This document shows positions 45,250 to 52,769 of a stretch of 64,000 nucleotides of DNA, piece after piece. Both the position numbers and the translations under genes were made by a program. Below the pieces are notes generated by a model. It searched no databases. It had not been told where the DNA came from and saw nothing but the letters and a program-made list of their open reading frames with translations. The stretch is from Acidobacteriota bacterium. Lineage in GTDB: Bacteria; Acidobacteriota; Terriglobia; Terriglobales; Acidobacteriaceae. The stretch lies in assembly GCA_018268915.1 (NCBI GenBank), contig JAFDVQ010000001.1:248001-312000 (forward strand). The letters run 5' to 3'. Numbering within the stretch: the stretch's first letter is position 1; every line of letters starts with the position of its first letter.

Positions 45250-45517
45250 AGCTACTCCAATCCGGCGTTTGGATATCGCGATTCCGAGCCTTGAATCCGC
45301 CAGCTCGATTGATTCCATTTGAAGCCAGAGAGCGCCACTGCGCGGTCAAAGTGCGTAACACTCTGTAAAGTTTTGCAACTCCTCCGTGACAATCCGTTAC
45401 ATTCTTTCTGCGACAATTCACGTCAGATGCCGGATCGGCTGGAAGTCTCCCTCGACACACTGCCTGTCTGTCCTTCATGCTTGTCTGATCCTGAATTCCT
45501 CTAAGGAGAAAAAGCGC

Positions 45518-46384
45518 ATGTGTGATGACTTCATTCACCAGGGACTGACGCACGATCCAACGGTCTCCCGCAGGTCGTTTGTAGTTAGCTCCGCCGCGAC
45601 CGTAGTGCTCAGTTCAACCGCCGCCGCAGCAGAGGCCAAGGTTGTCGAGAAGGACGTCAACGTGCCCATGGCTTCGGGAGTCTCGGACTCCGCGCTCTTC
45701 TACCCCGAAGGGAAGGGCCCCTGGCCCGCGGTCCTGGTCTGGACAGACATCCTCGGCCTTCGCCCCGTGTTTCGCGAGATGGGCCGCCGCCTCGCCGCCG
45801 AAGGCTATGTTGTCCTGGTGCCGAATCCCTTCTACCGCAACCAGAAAGCCCCAATCGTCGACGGCACGTTCGACTTCTCCAAGCCGGAAGATCGCGCCAA
45901 AGTGATGCCGATGGCTGCTGCGCTCACCGCAGATGCGAACATCAGCGATGCCAAGGCATACACCGCCTTCCTCGATCAGCAGCCGCAGACTGACAAGCAC
46001 AAGAAGATGGGCGTGCAGGGCTACTGCATGGGAGGTCCATTGACCTTCCGCACCGCTGCAACCATTTCAAATCGCATCGGTGCCGCAGCCACCTTCCACG
46101 GAGGAGGACTCGTCACCGATAAGCCTGACAGTCCCCACCTGCTCATTCCGCAGATGAAGGCTGAAGTCCTCTGCTGCGTCGCCGCGAATGACGACGAGAA
46201 AGATCCCACCGCGAAGGATAAGCTGAAGGAGGCCTTCGCCGCTGCCCACCTCAAGGCCACCATCGAAGTCTTCGCGGGCTGTAATCACGGCTGGACCGTA
46301 CGCGGCAGTCAGGTCTACAACGAGGAAGGCGCCGAACGAGCCTGGTCCGAACGAACCGAACTCTACAAGCGCAACCTGAGCTAG
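45518..46384 (+). CDS. TAT-exported dienelactone-hydrolase-like protein
   Basis: Predicted 288 aa. ATG 45518 follows AAGGAG at normal spacing. SRRSFVVSSAATVVLSSTAAAAEA is a TAT signal. The alpha/beta-hydrolase of the DLH family shows VQGYCMGGPL with a Cys nucleophile in the elbow (as in dienelactone hydrolase), and CNHGWTV with the catalytic His. The acid residue is likely in CVAANDDEKDP. Exported DLH-like proteins of unclear substrate are common; hydrolysis of a lactone or ester outside the cytoplasm is plausible. Confidence 0.9.
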   Translation: MCDDFIHQGLTHDPTVSRRSFVVSSAATVVLSSTAAAAEAKVVEKDVNVPMASGVSDSALFYPEGKGPWPAVLVWTDILGLRPVFREMGRRLAAEGYVVLVPNPFYRNQKAPIVDGTFDFSKPEDRAKVMPMAAALTADANISDAKAYTAFLDQQPQTDKHKKMGVQGYCMGGPLTFRTAATISNRIGAAATFHGGGLVTDKPDSPHLLIPQMKAEVLCCVAANDDEKDPTAKDKLKEAFAAAHLKATIEVFAGCNHGWTVRGSQVYNEEGAERAWSERTELYKRNLS

Positions 46385-46412
46385 CTGTCACGACACTCTT
46401 GGAATCTGAATG

Positions 46413-46477
46413 CCGCGAGCGATAGCAATGGCTCTGGCGCTTGGCGAATGACCAGCAGCTGGGCTATCGCGGCGCGG
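46413..46477. other. Long hairpin downstream of the hydrolase gene
   Basis: CCGCG (46413-46417) plus GCGATAGC (46419-46426) pair with GCTATCGC (46463-46470) plus CGCGG (46473-46477), a 13-bp stem with one small internal loop around a 36-base loop. It begins 28 bases after the hydrolase stop. No U-run follows. It could be an RNA structure or 3' processing element. Confidence 0.3.
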
Positions 46478-46639
46478 AGGCGCTACTTCGCGCTTAACAA
46501 ATCTTTACATCTCTTCAGAAACCTTTACGACTGCGGACTGTCGACGCTGGTCTACTGAAATTCGACTCGCGAAAATCGATCCAGCCTGGCGCGAACTCGC
46601 GTCGTAGCGGACCGCCTCGCTCAGGATTCAGGAGCTTCC

Positions 46640-47326
46640 ATGAAGGACGACGCAACACCCAGATTCGAGGAATCGCACTGCGCACGCAAAGCATTAATCA
46701 TCTTCGCTGTACTCCACTTCCTCTTCTTCTTTGCCAGCCTGATTGCGATTCCTATCCTTGCGCCTGGTTCAAGGATTCCAAATCCCTTCGGCAACGACGC
46801 AGGAGTGCGCGCGTTCTTTCTCACCGCTTCTTCCGCAATCCGGATCAGCGATTTCCTGCAACTTGCATCCGCACTTTGTCTCACGGTTCTCAGCCCTCTT
46901 CTAAGCGACGCCTTTTCCGCATCACGCAGGTCGAAGCTGCCTTCGTGGCTCACGCTCACGGGAGGCACCGGTGCATCCATCATGCTGTCTCTTTCCGCTC
47001 TTATCTCGTGGGCGATCGTAGCGCCTGGGCAAGCCGATCTCGGTTCTTCGCTCCATGCCTTTCAGTTCATCCCGTTTCTGCTTGGCGGACCGGGGTGGGC
47101 AGGATTCTTCGCCATTTTCCTTGCCGGAATTTCGATAGGTGCTCGCGGCATCGCGCCGCGCTGGCTCAGGTCCGCTGGCTATTTTCTGAGCTTCGTATCG
47201 GCATTAGCCACACCGGTACTGCTCAGCATTGTATTTTCGCCGTGCCTGCCGATCGCCCGCTTCCTTGGCTTTATATGGCTGATCGTCGTTTCTGTTTATC
47301 TCGCCCGTAGACCTGTCGCGGCATAG
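46640..47326 (+). CDS. Six-span hypothetical membrane protein
   Basis: Predicted 228 aa. GGAG precedes the ATG. About six hydrophobic segments (FAVLHFLFFFASLIAIPIL; FLQLASALCLTVLSPLL; GGTGASIMLSLSALISWAIV; FQFIPFLLGGPGWAGFFAIFLAGISIG; GYFLSFVSALATPVLLSIVF; IARFLGFIWLIVVSVYLA) resemble DUF4386-type proteins, but the family call is tentative. Function unknown. It converges with the zinc-ribbon gene. Confidence 0.7.
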   Translation: MKDDATPRFEESHCARKALIIFAVLHFLFFFASLIAIPILAPGSRIPNPFGNDAGVRAFFLTASSAIRISDFLQLASALCLTVLSPLLSDAFSASRRSKLPSWLTLTGGTGASIMLSLSALISWAIVAPGQADLGSSLHAFQFIPFLLGGPGWAGFFAIFLAGISIGARGIAPRWLRSAGYFLSFVSALATPVLLSIVFSPCLPIARFLGFIWLIVVSVYLARRPVAA

Positions 47327-47420
47327 GCCAACCCGGCCGCCGTGCCGCGCATGTACAAGGCTGATCGGCTCCCGAGCGCTTCCCAATGGGTCGCGGAAAA
47401 GCAGGCTCAAGATGTAAAGC

Positions 47421-48074
47421 TCACCGAGCCGTCGCTTTCGGATTGCACTTTCTGCACTGGTCGGGAGCATGCATCGCCCAGCGAAGTTGAAACATGAGCT
47501 GTTCCCCTGCAGTGAAAACAAAATCCTCCCCGCATAGCCTGCACTTGAGAATTCGATCCGCCAGCATATTCAGAATAGGCTTGGACACATCACTGTATTC
47601 CCGCAACGATTTCGCTCGTGCAATATCAACATTGGTCCGTTCCATGAACGTCGTCGTCTCTCTCCTCAGTTCGCGCGAGTTCGCAACGATCCGGTGAGAG
47701 GCGCGGCGCAGCCTCCGTCCGCGCGCGATCAGTTCATCGAGTCCGGATATCCAGGACTCATATCGCTGACTTGTCGGGATAGTCAGGTCGTACTCTGATG
47801 CCTCGACTCTGGCAATCTGCCGCTCAGCGCCCGCCGACGCTGCCTGAAAGAAGATCGATGGCACAAGCAAATACTTCCTGGCTTCGGCCGCGGCCAGCCA
47901 GCAGTCTTCACTCTCAAGGTCAGACGAAGAGACCAGATCGTAGACCGTCTCTCTACGCCGCAACTGATCGAAATCGAGGGCCTGCTGAGAACAATGAACC
48001 AGATAACCGGTCTGCCTCAGACGCGAGAAGCAATCATCGATCTCTTCTCCAAAATGAAGGATGGCTGCTGACAT
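47421..48074 (-). CDS. Possible pseudo-receiver protein with C-terminal zinc ribbon
   Basis: Predicted 217 aa. The N-terminal ~75 residues (AAILHFGEEIDDCFSRLRQTGYLV...) have the rhythm of a response-regulator receiver domain, but the usual phospho-acceptor Asp context is not evident, so it would be inactive. The centre is helical and Arg-rich (ELIARGRRLRRASHRIVANSRELRRE). The C-terminus LKCRLCGEDFVFTAGEQ...PDQCRKCNPKA is a four-Cys zinc ribbon of the zf-trcl type. The receiver assignment is inference; the zinc ribbon is clear. Confidence 0.7.
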   Translation of the reverse strand: MSAAILHFGEEIDDCFSRLRQTGYLVHCSQQALDFDQLRRRETVYDLVSSSDLESEDCWLAAAEARKYLLVPSIFFQAASAGAERQIARVEASEYDLTIPTSQRYESWISGLDELIARGRRLRRASHRIVANSRELRRETTTFMERTNVDIARAKSLREYSDVSKPILNMLADRILKCRLCGEDFVFTAGEQLMFQLRWAMHAPDQCRKCNPKATAR

Positions 48075-48198
48075 TCTCTAAATGTTGTAAAGATCTGACT
48101 TGTCACAAAGGAATGAGGCCTTTGGTAACACGGTACTGACAGTTTAGGTTCCGCAAGCTTCTGCGAAGCAATGGAGATCTGCCACTTGTTCAGGCCCG

Positions 48199-48214
48199 AT
48201 TACATGCATGTAAT
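48199..48214. promoter_or_regulatory. 16-bp perfect palindrome between divergent genes, candidate operator
   Basis: ATTACATGCATGTAAT is a perfect palindrome in the 188-base gap between the zinc-ribbon gene and the arsR-like gene. Length and symmetry fit a homodimer operator. It lies 15 bases upstream of the candidate -35 element of the arsR gene. Confidence 0.5.
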
Positions 48215-48228
48215 TAAAAACGATCCTC

Positions 48229-48262
48229 TTGACGTGAAATATATACACAATAAGATATATAC
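48229..48262 (+). promoter_or_regulatory. Candidate promoter of the arsR-like gene with repeated ATATATAC
   Basis: TTGACG (48229-48234) and TAAGAT (48251-48256) with a 16-base spacer resemble a sigma-70 promoter. The -10 is only six bases from the ATG at 48263, implying transcription starts at or near the A of ATG. ATATATAC occurs twice (48239-48246 and 48255-48262), 16 bases apart, over the -10 region, and could be a repressor site. Confidence 0.5.
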
Positions 48263-48607
48263 ATGAATGTGCAAATACGCCTTTTTCAGGCTCTGGCTGA
48301 TCCAGCACGTCTGGGAATCGTCGAAACGATGAAAACTGGCGAGCGCGCCGTGGGTGACATCGTTGAACGGATGAATATTCATCAATCCGGCGTATCTCGC
48401 CATCTGCGCATTCTCTCTGAAGCTGGACTGGTGCAGATGCGCCCTGACGGCCAGAAGCGCCTGTACTCATTGCGAAAAGAAGCATTCGACCAGATTGACA
48501 CCTGGATGGCGGGATATCGCCGCCACTGGGAGAAGCGCCTTGACCGTCTCGGCGAAGCGCTCGAAGGCCGCCACGCGTTGCGAGCCCGCCATCAGGAGAA
48601 ATCATGA
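48263..48607 (+). CDS. ArsR-family transcriptional regulator, possibly leaderless
   Basis: Predicted 114 aa. LFQALADPARLGIVETMKTGERAVGDIVERMNIHQSGVSRHLRILSEAGLVQMRPDGQKRLYSL is a complete ArsR winged helix, with HQSGVSRHLRIL the recognition helix. No Cys metal ligands are present in it, so it is the SRPBCC-linked type rather than a metal sensor. No ribosome site precedes the ATG. The stop overlaps the next gene by four bases, an arrangement often seen with AHSA1-like partners. Confidence 0.93.
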   Translation: MNVQIRLFQALADPARLGIVETMKTGERAVGDIVERMNIHQSGVSRHLRILSEAGLVQMRPDGQKRLYSLRKEAFDQIDTWMAGYRRHWEKRLDRLGEALEGRHALRARHQEKS

Positions 48608-49122
48608 AACCTGCAACGAACAAACAGCGAGATCACTTCTCGATCGAGAGAACCTACGCGGCTTCAATCAAGCAAGTCTGGGATCTGTGGACCACAAAAG
48701 ATGGAATTGAATCCTGGTGGGGCCCGGAAGGATTCAATGTTACTGTCACGTCGATTGATCTGAGGCCCGGCGGTCAGCTTGTCTATCTGATGACCGCGAC
48801 TGCTCCCGAGATGGTGGCCTTCATGAAGAGCCAGTCCATGCCTCTCTCCACCGAGTGCCGCATCACTTATCTGGAAGTCGCGCCGCCATCTCGACTCGCG
48901 TACAGCACTATGACTGACTTCATCCCTGGCGTACAGCCGTACGACGTCACAGCCGTTGTCGAATTCCAGAAGGTTGCAAATGAAGTAAAACTCACTATCA
49001 CATCCGAGGTCATGCACGACGCCGCTTGGACTGAGCGTGCCCGGGCCGGTCATGAGAGCCAACTGCGCAAGCTCGATGCACTCATCTCCGCGCGCAGCAA
49101 GTCGATCGATCCGACAAAGTAG
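48604..49122 (+). CDS. SRPBCC (AHSA1-type) domain protein
   Basis: Predicted 172 aa, coupled to the ArsR gene by ATGA. DHFSIERTYAASIKQVWDLWTTKDGIESWWGPEGFNVTVTSIDLRPGGQLVYLMTA is the typical start of the START/Bet v 1-like AHSA1 family, with the WWGPEGF motif. The hydrophobic cavity binds small ligands. ArsR-AHSA1 pairs are common, and the SRPBCC protein may bind or process the inducer. Function unknown. Confidence 0.9.
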   Translation: MKPATNKQRDHFSIERTYAASIKQVWDLWTTKDGIESWWGPEGFNVTVTSIDLRPGGQLVYLMTATAPEMVAFMKSQSMPLSTECRITYLEVAPPSRLAYSTMTDFIPGVQPYDVTAVVEFQKVANEVKLTITSEVMHDAAWTERARAGHESQLRKLDALISARSKSIDPTK

Positions 49123-49169
49123 GCGCAACATCACCGCAAGAAAGAGCATTTCGAATAAAAGGAGTACCT

Positions 49170-49607
49170 ATGCAAAAAATTACGCCGTTTCTATGGTTCA
49201 ACTGCGATCTGCTAGAAGTGATTGAGTTCTACACTCGGGTCTTCCCCAAACTGCGCGTCGAAAGTCTCAATCCCATGAACGCTTCGTTTGAAATTGAAGG
49301 TCAGCAATTCATGGCGCTCAATGCTGGCCCGCAATTCAAATTCAACGAAGCCGTGTCCTTCTTCATCCGGTGCGAGACACAGGAGGAGGTCGACTACTAC
49401 TGGCGCGAACTGATAAGTGGCGGCGGTGCAGAAGGCAAGTGCGGCTGGCTCAAGGACAAGTTCGGCCTTTCATGGCAGGTAATTCCAAATGCCCTGGGCA
49501 ACTATCTCGGCGACAAGGATCGCGCAAAAGCCGATCGCGTCATGCAGGCTATGTTCAAAATGACAAGGATCGAAATCGCTGCACTCAACGCCGCATACGA
49601 GGGTTAG
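49170..49607 (+). CDS. VOC-fold protein (PhnB-like)
   Basis: Predicted 145 aa; AAGGAG lies six bases before ATG. ITPFLWFNCDLLEVIEFYTRVFP and the later NEAVSFFIRCETQEEVDYYWRELISGGGAEGKCGWLKDKFGLSWQVIP are characteristic of the PhnB/3-demethylubiquinone methyltransferase-like VOC family. No methyltransferase motif is present, so the 3-demethylubiquinone name would be misleading. It follows the ArsR-SRPBCC pair with 47 bases between and probably belongs to the same unit. Confidence 0.9.
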   Translation: MQKITPFLWFNCDLLEVIEFYTRVFPKLRVESLNPMNASFEIEGQQFMALNAGPQFKFNEAVSFFIRCETQEEVDYYWRELISGGGAEGKCGWLKDKFGLSWQVIPNALGNYLGDKDRAKADRVMQAMFKMTRIEIAALNAAYEG

Positions 49608-49639
49608 CGCGCCCTACCAACCTTACTCTTCACAAAACA

Positions 49640-49665
49640 GAAGCCGCTCCCCTGGGAGCGGCTTC
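49640..49665. terminator. Bidirectional hairpin between VOC gene and glnB
   Basis: GAAGCCGCTCC (49640-49650) and GGAGCGGCTTC (49655-49665) form a perfect 11-bp stem with loop CCTG. On the minus strand it is followed by TGTTTTG, fitting termination of glnB. It sits between the convergent stops at 49607 and 49693. The stem is nearly the same as that at 43837-43861. Confidence 0.75.
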
Positions 49666-49692
49666 GATCTTCTGCGCGAACAGAAGAGACCG

Positions 49693-50034
<342 letters not shown>

Positions 50035-50136
50035 TCATTGCCTCGTGCCGCAATTTCTCGCGTTGCGGGTTTGCCATTGGTAGCCTATCAGGCCGGGCAC
50101 TTCCATTGCCCAGCCATCAAGGCTCTCATCTTTTCA

Positions 50137-51519
50137 TCAGGAATTCAGGTCGTAACCTTCTTCGCCGTGCTGCGACAGATCAAGTCCTGCGGTCTCATCT
50201 TCAGCGGATACACGCAAGCCAATTGTCTTGTCGACCAGGAACAGCAGCACCACAGTTCCCACCGCCGACAACACCCACGCGATTGCTACGCCGGCAGCCT
50301 GGTTTCCTATCTGTCCCCAATGCCCATCGATCGCGCCAGTCGCAACATTCGCTCCAAATGCCGGGTTAATCAGCTTCGTCGCAAAAAGTCCCGTCAATAT
50401 GGCTCCGAGTGTTCCGCCTGCTCCGTGTACGCCGAAAGCATCCAGCGAATCGTCATAGCGGAACCACGCCTTCACCTTGAACACCATCAGCGAGCAGAAC
50501 AGTCCCGCAATCAGTCCGATCAGCAGGGCAGGGAATGGCTGCACGAATCCCGATGCCGGAGTGATCGCAACCAATCCCGCCACCGCACCTGAAATCGCTC
50601 CCAAAGCTGTCGGCTTGCCGCTGTGGAACCACTCAAAGATCGTCCATCCCACCGCAGCGGATGCAGCCGCAAAATGCGTATTGATGAATGCGCTCGTAGC
50701 CAGCGGGCCGGAATTGAGCGCGCTGCCCGCGTTGAATCCGAACCAGCCCACCCAAAGCAGACACGCACCGATGAAACTCAGCACCATCGAGTGCGGCGGC
50801 ATCGCCGTGTGTGGGTAGCCGAGGCGCTTGCCAAGATACAGTGCAGTCACCAGCGCCGAAACACCCGACGTCACGTGCACCACCGTTCCGCCGGCGAAGT
50901 CCAGGCTCGGAATGTGATTGCCCGTGGCATTCAGCAATCCACCCACTCCCCACACCATGTGCGCCATGGGACTGTAGACAATCAGTGACCAGAGCGAAAG
51001 AAACACCGCCATCCCGCTGAACTTCATTCGCTCTGCAAACGCTCCAGTGATCAGAGCCGGAGTGATGATCGCGAACATCAGCTGATAGACCATGTAGGTC
51101 TGCTCGGGAATCGTCGCCGCATAATCCGTATTCGGCGCCAGCCCCACTCCGCGCAGAAAGACGTGCTCGAATCCGCCAACGAAGCTGGTTCCATGCGCGA
51201 ACGCCAGCGAATACCCGACTACCGCCCACAGAATCGTTACCAGCCCCATCATGGCGAAGCTCTGCATCATGGTGCCGAGGATGTTCTTCTTGCGCACCAG
51301 CCCGCCGTAAAACAGCGCCAGCCCCGGCCCTGTCATGAGCAGAACCAGCGCGGATGACACCAGCATCCACGAGTTGTCCGCATTCATCTGCGCCGCGTGC
51401 ACCGAATCCTGCAGGGCTTTGATGTCGGCTTGAGTTGCGGGAGCTGATTGTGCGAGCGAGAGGGTAGGGAACAGCAGAAACAACCCGGCGCTTACAGCCC
51501 GGAAACGAGTACTGAACAT
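50137..51519 (-). CDS. amt: Ammonium transporter Amt
   Basis: Predicted 460 aa from ATG 51519, which follows GGAG at a suitable distance; an upstream start at 51543 is less supported. An N-terminal cleavable signal (LFLLFPTLSLAQS) precedes about eleven membrane helices. AmtB landmarks are present: NSWMLVSSALVLLMTGPGLALFYGGLVRKKNIL near the start, and GGTVVHVTSGVSALVTALYLGKR with the His-pair region. The pore passes ammonium/ammonia, and PII (glnB) gates it. glnB follows after 105 bases. Confidence 0.96.
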   Translation of the reverse strand: MFSTRFRAVSAGLFLLFPTLSLAQSAPATQADIKALQDSVHAAQMNADNSWMLVSSALVLLMTGPGLALFYGGLVRKKNILGTMMQSFAMMGLVTILWAVVGYSLAFAHGTSFVGGFEHVFLRGVGLAPNTDYAATIPEQTYMVYQLMFAIITPALITGAFAERMKFSGMAVFLSLWSLIVYSPMAHMVWGVGGLLNATGNHIPSLDFAGGTVVHVTSGVSALVTALYLGKRLGYPHTAMPPHSMVLSFIGACLLWVGWFGFNAGSALNSGPLATSAFINTHFAAASAAVGWTIFEWFHSGKPTALGAISGAVAGLVAITPASGFVQPFPALLIGLIAGLFCSLMVFKVKAWFRYDDSLDAFGVHGAGGTLGAILTGLFATKLINPAFGANVATGAIDGHWGQIGNQAAGVAIAWVLSAVGTVVLLFLVDKTIGLRVSAEDETAGLDLSQHGEEGYDLNS

Positions 51520-51941
51520 GTCCACTCCGAAAATTTGAGCCACAGTTCACGTCGACCGCGGACGCGATGAGCCCATCCGCCTGACAATCACCGCGCAATC
51601 TGTCCCGTGAACCACCGAAGAATATCTCAGCAAGGCTCGAGAACCTATAAAGATGGCATAAAGAAACTCATTTCATCCTTACGCGCTTCTTCTCACATCT
51701 TTGGGTGCCCCCGTGCCTGCCCTGAGCCCTGCCGAAGGGTCCCTCGTCTTTGGGGACCGAGGGAGAGAATACGATTCCGCAATGTGCCCGATTCATCGCA
51801 CAAGCAGTATCGTGCGATGAGTGGGAATCCACGACTCCCTGGGCAATGTCTCCTCGTAATTCGAGACCGGAGTCGACCTTCAAGCCCCCTCGCCACCTTC
51901 CGATCCATCCACCCACCCGCGGAAAGGGTAAAATAGTATCC
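51520..51941. other. Intergenic region between amt and nuoB, with composite repeat
   Basis: This 422-base gap is a divergent region. The promoters of both neighbours must lie here. I find no gene that I support. The central part (51701-51763) holds a composite palindromic element described separately. The amt side carries no obvious riboswitch or NtrC-like site that I could recognise. Confidence 0.5.
51701..51763. repeat. Composite palindromic intergenic repeat
   Basis: GGGTGCCCC is followed by CCTGCCCTGAGCCCTGCCGAAGGG-like sequence in two pieces (51716-51739), a string resembling dispersed repeats seen between genes in several high-GC bacterial genomes, and then by GGTCCC (51738-51743) and GGGACC (51753-51758) around TCGTCTTTG. 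The last hairpin nearly matches that at 55169-55197 (loop TCGCCTTTG). Confidence 0.5.
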
Positions 51942-52517
51942 ATGGGGAACATCCAGGAACGCGATCGTTATCTCTTCGGAGCGCTCGAAAGCAGCGCCAA
52001 AAATCGCGCCAAGCTGCAGGAAGTCAACTACGGCTTCGAGCAGCCTGAGGGTGTTTTTCTCACCACGCTCGATTTCGCGGTCAACTGGGTTCGCAAAAGC
52101 AGCGTGTGGCCAGTCACATTCGGCCTTGCCTGCTGCGCCATCGAGATGATGTCCATGGGAGCTTCACGCTTCGACATCGCCCGCTTCGGCGCTGAGGTCT
52201 TCCGCCCCTCTCCCCGGCAATCCGACCTGATGATCATCGCCGGTCGCGTTGCGCAGAAAATGGCCCCGGTTATCCGTCGTCTGTACGACCAGATGCCGGA
52301 ACCTAAATGGGTTATCTCCATGGGGGCTTGCGCAACATCCGGCGGGGTTTTCCAGAACTACGCTATTGTGCAGGGCGTCAATCAGGTCATCCCGGTCGAT
52401 GTCTATGTTCCCGGCTGTCCGCCCCGCCCCGAGCAGCTGCTCTACGCGATCACTCTTCTCCAGGAAAAGATCCAGCGCGAACCGCGCAGTCTGCTCAAGA
52501 CCCTCAACGTGGAATAA
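51942..52517 (+). CDS. nuoB: NADH-quinone oxidoreductase subunit B
   Basis: Predicted 191 aa from ATG 51942. NuoB carries the terminal cluster N2 of complex I. The ligands are Cys 63 and 64 in [10 protein letters not shown], Cys 130 in [10 protein letters not shown], and Cys 159 in [10 protein letters not shown]. Length is normal. No other nuo gene lies within the visible neighbourhood, so this is a monocistronic copy or a second, dispersed NuoB. An in-frame extension to 51750 has no family match. Confidence 0.96.
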   Translation: MGNIQERDRYLFGALESSAKNRAKLQEVNYGFEQPEGVFLTTLDFAVNWVRKSSVWPVTFGLACCAIEMMSMGASRFDIARFGAEVFRPSPRQSDLMIIAGRVAQKMAPVIRRLYDQMPEPKWVISMGACATSGGVFQNYAIVQGVNQVIPVDVYVPGCPPRPEQLLYAITLLQEKIQREPRSLLKTLNVE

Positions 52518-52769
52518 GGCAAGACTTTCAGCACATCAAGACTGCTCGCTAGCAATTCCGTGACCGCCGAAATTCAGCGGATACCAGATGGTAAACCCCT
52601 TCAGAAAGTAGTCTCTAGCGCTCAATTCCTATGTTACGTTTATTGGTGTTGTGCTCGGACTAAACGAACAGTCCACCCGTTAGGAGCCAATCACCTCAAC
52701 CGGAAAATGGTCCGCAAAAGGAGCCGTTTCAAACCAGTTTTAAGTTTTCAAATTGCGGAGGAGAAACGC

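Noticed and set aside
45364..48092. TGTAAAG motif in three upstream regions (45364-45370, 46503-46509 on minus, 48086-48092)
   Set aside because: A seven-base AT-rich motif is expected by chance at this frequency, and no consistent spacing to the genes is evident.
49170..49607. Naming the VOC protein a 3-demethylubiquinone methyltransferase
   Set aside because: The fold family often carries that name, but no SAM-binding motif is present and this organism appears to make menaquinone.
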